DNA of 64,000 nucleotides from Sphingobacteriaceae bacterium (GTDB lineage Bacteria > Bacteroidota > Bacteroidia > B-17B0 > Aurantibacillaceae), in contig NVQB01000001.1 in the NCBI GenBank assembly GCA_002319075.1, positions 1,674,001 through 1,738,000 on the forward strand. The letters run 5' to 3'. A program made the position numbers and the translations under genes. Below are positions 45,587 to 52,148 of the stretch, piece by piece (the stretch's first letter is position 1; each line of letters starts with the position of its first letter). The notes under the pieces are model-generated. The model did not search any database, was not told where the DNA came from, and worked only from the letters and a program-made list of their open reading frames with translations.

Positions 45587-45768
45587 TGTCACATTGAGCA
45601 CGGCAAAAGAGTTACGACTCTTTTGAGCCAGCTTTGTGTTGCGTCGACTGTCACATCGAGCAGGGCAAAAGAGTTACGACTCTTTTGAGCCAGCTTTGTT
45701 GCGTCGACTGTCACATCCGGCACGGCAAAAGAGTTACGACTCTTTTGAGCCAGTTTTGTTGCGTCGAC
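45587..45768. repeat. Three tandem ~60-bp repeats with a palindromic core
   Basis: Units occupy 45587-45648 (62 bp), 45649-45708 (60 bp) and 45709-45768 (60 bp). Each begins TGTCACAT and contains the perfect hairpin CAAAAGAGT-TACG-ACTCTTTTG, then GAGCCAG and TTGCGTCGAC. The units differ at only a few positions. They fill most of the 45466-45877 gap; the rest is AT-rich with no gene. Short reading frames on both strands are artefacts of the repeat. Confidence 0.95.
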
Positions 45769-45837
45769 TGTCACATCGAGCGTAGTCGAGATGAGGCATC
45801 ACCCCTAAAGTCGTTCTCGACTACGCTCGAACTGACA
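45769..45837. repeat. Inverted repeat containing CGAGCGTAGTCGAGA
   Basis: Two 25-base imperfect arms (45769-45793 and 45813-45837) share TCGAGCGTAGTCGAGA in inverted orientation around a 19-base centre. The left arm starts TGTCACAT like the tandem units just before it, so the two repeat structures are related. CTCGACTACGCTCGA-type palindromes are common between genes in Bacteroidota. Confidence 0.85.
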
Positions 45838-45877
45838 GGCTTAGCTTAAAATAACAAAAAAATATAAATTCAATACT

Positions 45878-46654
45878 ATGTCGTTTATTCTCTCCGAAAC
45901 AAAAACCAACGTTTTAATTCTCAAATTAAACCGCCCTGATAAATTCAACAGCTTTAACCGCGAAATGGCTCTGCAATTAATTTCCGAATTAGATAAAGCG
46001 GAAAAAGATAAAAACATCCGCGCCATAGTTATAACCGGAGAAGGAAAAGCATTTTGTGCCGGACAAGATCTTGTAGAGGCTATGGATCCTAACGGTCCCG
46101 GCATTGAAAGAATTGTGGAGGAGCATTATAATCCAATCGTTCTCAAAATTAGAAACATGGAAAAACCCATTATCGCCGCTGTAAACGGCGTAGCAGCTGG
46201 AGCAGGTGCAAACATCGCTTTAGCTTGTGATATTGTTTTCGCTGGAAAGTCTGCCAGTTTTATCCAGGCTTTTAGCAAGATCGGTTTGATTCCGGATAGC
46301 GGCGGAACATGGACACTTCCAAGACTTGTAGGCTTTAACATGGCAAGCGCTTTAATGATTACAGGCGACAAAGTAACCGCTGCAGAAGCAATGCAGTACG
46401 GAATGATTTACAAGATTTTTGACGACACTGATCTTATGGCACAAGCTATTATAAATGCGCAACATGTTGCAGCAATGCCAACAAAAGCCATTGGATATAC
46501 TAAACGTCTTTTGAATCAAAGTTATAGTAATACACTTCAACAACAACTGGATCTCGAAAAACACATGCAGGTGCAAGCGGCAGATACACGCGATCACAAA
46601 GAAGGATTAAGTGCTTTTTTAGAAAAAAGAAAACCGGAGTTTAATGGCGAGTAA
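45878..46654 (+). CDS. Enoyl-CoA hydratase/isomerase family protein, PaaG-like
   Basis: A 258-residue crotonase-fold enzyme. The oxyanion-hole segments are FCAGQDL (about residues 59-65) and AAVNGVAAGAGANIALACD. The active-site region FSKIGLIPDSGGTWTLPRLVG carries an Asp in place of a hydratase Glu, the pattern of the ring-opening isomerase PaaG (2-(1,2-epoxy-1,2-dihydrophenyl)acetyl-CoA isomerase) and some enoyl-CoA isomerases. No other phenylacetate genes are in the window, so an isomerase or hydratase in fatty-acid or amino-acid degradation is equally likely. It begins 41 bases after the repeat block. Confidence 0.88.
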   Translation: MSFILSETKTNVLILKLNRPDKFNSFNREMALQLISELDKAEKDKNIRAIVITGEGKAFCAGQDLVEAMDPNGPGIERIVEEHYNPIVLKIRNMEKPIIAAVNGVAAGAGANIALACDIVFAGKSASFIQAFSKIGLIPDSGGTWTLPRLVGFNMASALMITGDKVTAAEAMQYGMIYKIFDDTDLMAQAIINAQHVAAMPTKAIGYTKRLLNQSYSNTLQQQLDLEKHMQVQAADTRDHKEGLSAFLEKRKPEFNGE

Positions 46655-46658
46655 CCAC

Positions 46659-46785
46659 TAAGGCACGCAGAACACAAGGTGATGGGAGTTACAGGCCTTC
46701 ATGCAAGAATTAAAAAAATAGCAAGATAAATCTTTACTTAATCTTTGTGTTTCTCAGTGGCCTTAGTGCCTTAGTGGTAAATTAT
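46659..46785. repeat. Inverted CACTAAGGCAC repeat between convergent genes
   Basis: CCACTAAGGCACGCAGAACACAAGG near 46659 is answered on the opposite strand by CCACTAAGGCACTAAGG...CACAAAG, read from 46785 downward. The arms are imperfect but extend over about 25-35 bases. They flank an AT-rich centre and may act as a bidirectional terminator for the two convergent genes. The motif resembles dispersed intergenic repeats of environmental bacteria. Confidence 0.6.
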
Positions 46786-47294
46786 TTAAACCAGCTGCTA
46801 TACATCAAATAATTTTCAGCAATGCGGTTTATTTCGCCATGGATTAATTCCTGCGAAATGTCTTTTATCTTTTTTGCAGGCACGCCCGCAAATATGCAAC
46901 CACTTGGAACTTTTGTGCCTTCCGTAACAACTGCACCCGCAGCAATAATGGTATTACTTCCAATCTCGCAGTTATCCATTACTATGGCTCCCATGCCAAT
47001 CAAAACATTATCCTCTACTTTGCAACCGTGAACAATCGCATTATGTCCAACCGAGACATTATTACCTAAACTTACCGTTGTTTTTTTATAGGTACAATGA
47101 ATCACCGCGCCGTCCTGTATATTTACTTTATTGCCCATGCGAATGCTGTTTACATCACCGCGCACTACGGCATTAAACCAGATGCTGCAATCATCTCCGG
47201 TTACAACATCACCCACGATGGTAGCGTTAGGTGCTACAAAACAATTCTCTCCCAACTTTGGAGAAATGCCATTTACTGGTAATATTACTGCCAT
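46782..47294 (-). CDS. Gamma-class carbonic anhydrase family protein
   Basis: A 170-residue left-handed beta-helix protein with hexapeptide repeats (CSIWFNAVVRGDV, IRMGNKVNIQDGAVIHC, VSLGNNVSVGHNAIVHGC, VLIGMGAIVMDNCEIG). The three zinc-ligand histidines are H66 (VIHC), H84 (VGHN) and H89 (VHGC). Family members include YrdA and PaaY. It is last in the operon nadE - lipoprotein - ybaB - this gene, starting 2 bases after ybaB. Whether it is an active carbonic anhydrase or a thioesterase-like protein cannot be told from the sequence. Confidence 0.92.
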   Translation of the reverse strand: MAVILPVNGISPKLGENCFVAPNATIVGDVVTGDDCSIWFNAVVRGDVNSIRMGNKVNIQDGAVIHCTYKKTTVSLGNNVSVGHNAIVHGCKVEDNVLIGMGAIVMDNCEIGSNTIIAAGAVVTEGTKVPSGCIFAGVPAKKIKDISQELIHGEINRIAENYLMYSSWFK

Positions 47295-47296
47295 AT

Positions 47297-47602
47297 CTAT
47301 AATCCTGGAATTAGCCCTGAAGCCGCGTCTTTCATGGCCGTCTCATTTACTTTATCTGCTTCACGAACCGCTCTGTTAAGTGCAATCAAAAGTTGCTCTT
47401 CCAACTCTTGTTTATCGCCATGTTGTAAAGCCCCGGAGATCGTTATATTTTTAAATTCTCGGTTGCCGGTAATTTCAATCTTGATGTCACCGCCTGCTCC
47501 TTCTGCCTTGATGATCGTGTCATCAAGTTTTAATTTAATTTCTTCTGAGCGCTGCTTCATTTCCTGAAGCTTGCCCATCATATCGCCCATTTTTCCAAAC
47601 AT
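47297..47602 (-). CDS. ybaB: YbaB/EbfC family nucleoid-associated protein
   Basis: A 101-residue DNA-binding protein of normal family length: MFGKMGDMMGKLQEMKQRSEEIK starts the N-terminal helix, followed by the central beta sheet (GGDIKIEITGNREFKNITIS) and a C-terminal helix (LEEQLLIALNRAVREADKVNE). It forms dimers that bind DNA. It starts 6 bases after the lipoprotein gene, within the nadE operon. No dnaX or recR is nearby, although ybaB sits next to those genes in many bacteria. Confidence 0.93.
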   Translation of the reverse strand: MFGKMGDMMGKLQEMKQRSEEIKLKLDDTIIKAEGAGGDIKIEITGNREFKNITISGALQHGDKQELEEQLLIALNRAVREADKVNETAMKDAASGLIPGL

Positions 47603-47608
47603 CTTTTT

Positions 47609-48085
47609 TTATTTAAAATTAATATTTAAAACACCTTCTGTAAATTTATAAAACACACCATTATTTGTGTTTGTATCGGTGACACAATTAAAAGTTCCTA
47701 TAAACTTTTTCAATGCACCATTGCTGGATGTATCTGTTTCAGTTATGGTAAGAGAACCTCGCCCTCTGAAATAGCGGCCATCTTTTTCATAAGTAAAAGA
47801 TGGGTTTCCGAATGGTACCATGTTATAGGTTCCTGGCTTTAAAAAGCCGGTGATACTAAAAAGAAATCGATTACTACCCCCTTCACTAAAATTTACACCG
47901 CTCATCCCACCACTGGCATAAGTGTTTCCACAACTGGCACAACTAAAGTCGGTACCGTTTATTTTTACGCTAACTTGTTTACTTATCGCCCCTGCTGAAG
48001 GTTCTGGCTCTGGATCATTTTTCTTCTTGTCTTTACAAGAGATCAGGAAGAAAACAAAACTAAAAAGCAAAATCAATTGTTTCAT
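47609..48085 (-). CDS. Predicted lipoprotein with Cys-rich segment
   Basis: A 158-residue protein with a lipoprotein signal peptide ending in LIS-C17, followed by a charged spacer (KDKKKNDPEPEPS) and a small beta-rich domain. FSCASCGNTYASGG contains two cysteines in C-x-x-C spacing, which could bind metal or form a disulfide. No Pfam-type family is recognisable. Its start overlaps the nadE stop by four bases (ATGA), so it is translationally coupled to nadE. Confidence 0.8.
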   Translation of the reverse strand: MKQLILLFSFVFFLISCKDKKKNDPEPEPSAGAISKQVSVKINGTDFSCASCGNTYASGGMSGVNFSEGGSNRFLFSITGFLKPGTYNMVPFGNPSFTYEKDGRYFRGRGSLTITETDTSSNGALKKFIGTFNCVTDTNTNNGVFYKFTEGVLNINFK

Positions 48086-48861
48086 TTTAAAAGTAGTTTA
48101 GGGATTTGACACACAGGAATAGGATCCATTTTATGTTTATTGGCTTTATTACGCGTCATATAAATTTCCATGACGTGTTTTTGTCTTTGGTCTAAATTAT
48201 AAGTTTCTTTATTCTCCAGGTAGTCCATAGCCCACTCCAATTCTGGATAGGTAGCTCCTATCTGATCTTCATCTGTTCTACCATCCGCAAATAATCCGTC
48301 TGTTGGGCGAGCTGTTTGAATGGTTGTTACAACTCCTAATTCTTTTGCCAGCTCATAAACCTGACTTTTATTAAGATCAGCAATCGGACTTAAGTCCACA
48401 CCACCATCTCCGTACTTGGTAAAAAAACCAACTCCAAAATCTTCAATCTTATTTCCTGTTCCTGCCACCAGTAATTTGTAGCGGGTTGCAAAAGCATACA
48501 AGGTGGTCATGCGGATGCGCGCTCTGGTATTGGCCATAGTTAGAAAATCCTGAATGTCTGGATTTAAAGCCTTCTCAAAACTTTCTAAAATGGGTGTTAA
48601 ATCCACTTTCTCAGATTCAACATTTTCAAATTTTTGAGTCAGCCATTCAATATGTTCGTTACTTCTATCGAATTCTGTTTTAAATTGCCTTATGGGCATA
48701 TTCACTGCAATAACCCTTTTGCCAGTCATAGCACAGAGTGTGGACGTAACTGCGCTATCAATACCACCTGAAATGCCTATTACAAAACCTTCTGTTCTTG
48801 AATTTTCTGAATAATTCTTCAACCAGCTTACGATGTGTTCTATTATTTTCTTTGATTCCAT
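48082..48861 (-). CDS. nadE: Ammonia-dependent NAD+ synthetase
   Basis: Catalyses the last step of NAD synthesis, amidation of nicotinic acid adenine dinucleotide. The PP-loop SGGIDS is at residues 31-36. NTRARIRMTTLYAFA, GTGNKIEDFGVGFFTKYGDGG and DLNKSQVYELAKELG are standard. At 259 residues it lacks a nitrilase-type glutaminase domain, so it uses free ammonia or an ammonia-supplying partner. It is the first gene of the operon, with a good promoter box upstream. Confidence 0.96.
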   Translation of the reverse strand: MESKKIIEHIVSWLKNYSENSRTEGFVIGISGGIDSAVTSTLCAMTGKRVIAVNMPIRQFKTEFDRSNEHIEWLTQKFENVESEKVDLTPILESFEKALNPDIQDFLTMANTRARIRMTTLYAFATRYKLLVAGTGNKIEDFGVGFFTKYGDGGVDLSPIADLNKSQVYELAKELGVVTTIQTARPTDGLFADGRTDEDQIGATYPELEWAMDYLENKETYNLDQRQKHVMEIYMTRNKANKHKMDPIPVCQIPKLLLK

Positions 48862-48911
48862 TAACTAAATAATGTTGGTAAAGTTAGTGTTTTGGGGTAC
48901 CCAATTTATGC

Positions 48912-48929
48912 CAAAGATAATTAAATTTG
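48912..48929. promoter_or_regulatory. Back-to-back -7 boxes for nadE and the SprT-like gene
   Basis: CAAAGATA (48912-48919) reads TATCTTTG on the minus strand, facing nadE. TAAATTTG (48922-48929) on the plus strand faces the SprT-like gene. Both match TAnnTTTG exactly and are two bases apart. The plus-strand box overlaps the only upstream start candidates of the SprT-like gene, so that box may be fortuitous. Confidence 0.5.
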
Positions 48930-49592
48930 ACTGTGGATCTAAGGTCAGTTCAGTATCAGAAAAACTCGGAAATATTAAAAAAATATTTGCCGGAGCAAAG
49001 CGTAGAGAAGATTGCCGAATGGATTATTAAGTACGACTTTAAACTCAAAATAAAAAAAGAACGCAGTACGCGCCTCGGAGACTACACCGCTCCGCATGCT
49101 GGACTAAATCACACCATCACCATCAATCACAACTTAAACAAGTATGCGTTTTTAATTACGCTTGTTCATGAAGTGGCTCATCTCGTAACCTATAACCAAT
49201 TTAAAAATTCAGTAAATCCTCATGGACGAGAGTGGAAACAGAATTTCCAGATCCTGATCCAACCCTTTTTGAATACAGATATTTTTCCGCTGGAAGTTTT
49301 TGCCGCTTTAAGAAGGTACATGGCTAACCCAGCTGCATCAAGCTGTTCAGACCTTAATTTGTTAAGAACATTAAAATTGCACGATGAACAATCGGACACG
49401 GTTTTTTTAGAATACCTTCCTACAAATGCAGTCTTTCTCTACAATGGATCACGTGTTTTTCAAAAATTAGAGAAAATAAGAAAGCGTTTTAAATGCCGTG
49501 AAATCAGTACGGGTGCCATCTACCTGTTTAACCCTCTTGCCGAAGTAGAATTATTTGACCCTGTTAGTTCTAACGCACGATCAGCTGGGTAG
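48927..49592 (+). CDS. SprT-like zinc metalloprotease-fold protein
   Basis: A ~220-residue cytosolic protein. LVHEVAHLVTY contains the zincin motif H81-E-x-x-H85, with H99 in NPHGREWK as a likely third ligand. N-terminal TRLGDYTAPHAG and the C-terminal RVFQKLEKIRKRFKC fit SprT-type proteins, which may repair DNA-protein crosslinks. The start is uncertain: no ATG is near the 5' end, an in-frame stop lies at 48918, and only TTG at 48927 or GTG at 48933 are available. The 3' end overlaps the convergent LacI-family gene by 23 bases. Confidence 0.85.
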   Translation: MTVDLRSVQYQKNSEILKKYLPEQSVEKIAEWIIKYDFKLKIKKERSTRLGDYTAPHAGLNHTITINHNLNKYAFLITLVHEVAHLVTYNQFKNSVNPHGREWKQNFQILIQPFLNTDIFPLEVFAALRRYMANPAASSCSDLNLLRTLKLHDEQSDTVFLEYLPTNAVFLYNGSRVFQKLEKIRKRFKCREISTGAIYLFNPLAEVELFDPVSSNARSAG

Positions 49593-50577
49593 GCAATACC
49601 AGGTTGGATTTCGATAGTTGTTTTCCCGAAATAATATCTAATAACAAAGCGGAAGAACTCCTTCCAATTTCTTCTATCGGTTGTGAAACAGACATTACTT
49701 TTTTATCTGCAATATTAAAAAGTTCGATATCATCAAAACATGCGATTTCCAGGTTAGAAAATTTTTCGAATTCTTTTTTCCGAAGTGCTTTTAATAAAGA
49801 AACAGCAATGTGATTATTTAAAGCAAAAATGGCGTCAACGTCTGCATCGCTTTCTAATAGCTCTCTCAGACTTCTTTCAACATCTTCATTAATGTGATCG
49901 AATGTTATGGCCTTAATTAAATTTTCATCTTGTTTTAGTCCATGTTTTGTAACCGCGGTTTTATAACCATTAACCCTGTCCTCAATCGTACTGAGGTACA
50001 ACGGCGTTACGGCAAAACAGGCAATCTTTTTACATCCTTTTTCTACAAGGTGATTTATTATATCAGAAGAACCCCCGTAGTTATCAATTACAACATAGTT
50101 GGCATTGAACAAAGGCACAATTCTGTCAATAAAAACAATGGGCGTTTTAGAAAAACGGGCCTGCTCATAAAACGCTGAATTTTTAAACGTCGATGCTACA
50201 ATCAGGCCGTCTACCCCTTGTTGATTTACCATCATCTCTACCAGGAGTTTTTCCCGTTCTTCGTTTTCCTCAGTGCTACAAACCATCAGATTGTATTCGC
50301 TTTCAAAAAGAACATTTTCAATACTCTTTGCAATGGTTGAATAAAATGGATTGGCAATGTCGGTTACAATTAATCCCACAAAATAACTCTTACCTGTACG
50401 CAGCGATTTGGCAAATTTATTAGGCGTGTAATTCAGCTTTGCTATGGCATCCAAAACAGTTGCCTGCGTTTTTTTACTGATGCCATATTGATTCCCTTTT
50501 CCATTCAAAACCATGGATATCAGGGTTTTTGAATAACCAAGCTTCTTCGATAAATCCTCTAACTGAAGTCTTCTCAT
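49570..50577 (-). CDS. LacI family transcriptional regulator
   Basis: A 335-residue DNA-binding repressor. The helix-turn-helix is at the very N-terminus (LEDLSKKLGYSKTLISMVLNGKG), followed by the hinge region (LNYTPNKFAKSLRTGKS) and a periplasmic-binding-like sensor domain (GLIVTDIANPFYSTIAKSIE, GVDGLIVASTF, ACFDDIELFNIADKKVMSVSQP). It binds DNA as a dimer and responds to a small sugar-like ligand. No transport or catabolic sugar genes lie next to it, so its regulon is not evident. The neighbouring aminotransferase gene is divergent. Confidence 0.95.
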   Translation of the reverse strand: MRRLQLEDLSKKLGYSKTLISMVLNGKGNQYGISKKTQATVLDAIAKLNYTPNKFAKSLRTGKSYFVGLIVTDIANPFYSTIAKSIENVLFESEYNLMVCSTEENEEREKLLVEMMVNQQGVDGLIVASTFKNSAFYEQARFSKTPIVFIDRIVPLFNANYVVIDNYGGSSDIINHLVEKGCKKIACFAVTPLYLSTIEDRVNGYKTAVTKHGLKQDENLIKAITFDHINEDVERSLRELLESDADVDAIFALNNHIAVSLLKALRKKEFEKFSNLEIACFDDIELFNIADKKVMSVSQPIEEIGRSSSALLLDIISGKQLSKSNLVLPTQLIVR

Positions 50578-50801
50578 ACGATAATTAACGCTTTAAATTG
50601 CTTTGAAAAGGAGGCGGTAGTGTTTAAATTTCAGCTAATATATTGATTTCTTTAATTTATTAAAAGGATTTAGATTTTTGAACCCCCATTCTACTCTTTG
50701 TCAAAAAAACGCTGAAAACAAGCGCCGGTATCGTTGTCGTAATTTGTGATTTAAAATTTACCTTAAAAAGCGCAATAAATTATACCTTGCGGAAAATTTT
50801 T

Positions 50802-52082
50802 ATGATGAAGGTCTCTAAAATAGCCGAAAATATTATTGGCTCAGAAATTATTAAGCTTGCAGCTGAAGTAAATGAAAAAATTAAAAACGGAGAAAAAATT
50901 TACAATCTTACCATTGGTGATTTTAACCCGAAAGAGTTTCCCATTCCTGCAAAGCTAAAGCAGCTTATCATTGACGAGTATACAAACGATCAAACGAATT
51001 ATCCCGCTGCCGACGGAATGCTGGAACTGCGTCAGGCAGTAAGCGGACTCTTAAAAGAAAGAGCTTCCCTTGATTACAAAGCAGACGAAATTTTAATTGC
51101 AGGTGGTGCCAGACCCATCATTTACAGTATTTTCAGAGCATTAGTAGATGCTGAAGATTCTGTATTGTTTGCCACACCTTCGTGGAACAACAATCATTAC
51201 ACCTATCTGAATGGCGCAAAACCAATAATGATAGAGGTTTCGCCTGAACAGAATTTTATGCCGACTGCGGCCGATATTAAACCGCACATTGGCGAAGTAA
51301 CTTTTATCGCCTTGTGTTCGCCACAAAATCCAACAGGCACAGTTTTTACAAAAGAAGGTCTTGAAGAAATCTGTGATCTTATTCTTGCGGAAAATAAAAA
51401 AAGAGGTCCTGATAAAAAACCAGTTTACCTTATGTACGACCAGATCTACTGGGCGCTTACAAATACAGGCATTAAACATTACGACCCGGTAACACTTCGT
51501 CCGGAAATGAAAAATTACACTTTGTTTGTGGATGGGATTTCTAAATCTCTGGCAGCTACCGGCGTGCGCGTTGGATGGAGCATGGGTCCGAAATTTATTA
51601 TCGATAAAATGAAATCCATTTTAACGCACGTGGGCGCATGGGCGCCAAAAGCAGAACAATTGGCTACAGCAAAATATTTATCAGATTTAAAAGAATACGA
51701 TGCCTTTCTTGTTGAACAAAAACATAAGATCAATGCCCGCCTCGATGGCTTTTACAAAGGTTTGATGGAATTAAAAGCAGAAGGTTATCACGTTAACGCC
51801 ATTAGTCCGCAAGCTGCAATCTACCTAACAGTCCAATTTGCTTTGCATGGTCAGACTACTTCCGAAGGAAAAGTTTTAGAAACAACAAAAGATGTTACAA
51901 AATATTTATTGGATGAAGCGAAATTAGCAATCGTTCCTTTCTATGCTTTTGGATCTTCCGAAAAATCAAACTGGTACAGGCTCTCAGTAGGTACCTGCAA
52001 ACTGGAAGATGTTCCTGCAATCATTTCAAACTTAAGATTAGCGCTTGGAAAATTATCCGGAGTAGCTGAACTGTCTAAATAA
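50802..52082 (+). CDS. Class I/II aminotransferase, aspartate aminotransferase-like
   Basis: A PLP-dependent fold type I enzyme. I place the start at the ATG at 50802 (MMKVSKIAENIIGSEI); the frame extends to a TTG at 50787, which would only add MRKIF. In the 426-residue product the PLP lysine is K248 in DGISKSLAATGVRVGW, the pyridine-binding Asp is D213 in MYDQIYWA, and LTIGDFNP plus SPQNPTGTVFTKEGL are typical. Substrate is unclear: aspartate, aromatic or branched-chain amino acids are all possible. It is a single gene ending in a strong terminator. Confidence 0.92.
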   Translation: MMKVSKIAENIIGSEIIKLAAEVNEKIKNGEKIYNLTIGDFNPKEFPIPAKLKQLIIDEYTNDQTNYPAADGMLELRQAVSGLLKERASLDYKADEILIAGGARPIIYSIFRALVDAEDSVLFATPSWNNNHYTYLNGAKPIMIEVSPEQNFMPTAADIKPHIGEVTFIALCSPQNPTGTVFTKEGLEEICDLILAENKKRGPDKKPVYLMYDQIYWALTNTGIKHYDPVTLRPEMKNYTLFVDGISKSLAATGVRVGWSMGPKFIIDKMKSILTHVGAWAPKAEQLATAKYLSDLKEYDAFLVEQKHKINARLDGFYKGLMELKAEGYHVNAISPQAAIYLTVQFALHGQTTSEGKVLETTKDVTKYLLDEAKLAIVPFYAFGSSEKSNWYRLSVGTCKLEDVPAIISNLRLALGKLSGVAELSK

Positions 52083-52097
52083 AAAAACATTTAAAGC

Positions 52098-52136
52098 AAA
52101 ACCCCGCTCCCTACTCAGGGGCGGGGTTTTTTATTA
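52098..52136 (+). terminator. Strong terminator after the aminotransferase gene
   Basis: AAAACCCCGC (52098-52107) pairs with GCGGGGTTTT (52121-52130); the inner CCCT/AGGG (52109-52112 with 52117-52120) extends the stem. A T run follows. It lies between two convergent genes, and the A-rich left flank may let it work weakly on the minus strand too. Confidence 0.92.
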
Positions 52137-52148
52137 TTGAAAAAGGAC

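Noticed and set aside
45587..45768. CRISPR array
   Set aside because: The three units are adjacent with no unique spacers, and no cas gene is nearby.
45589..45849. Two small repeat-encoded frames (61 and 71 residues) in the 60-mer block
   Set aside because: Their repeated residues come directly from the tandem DNA units, on both strands; no start signal or homology.
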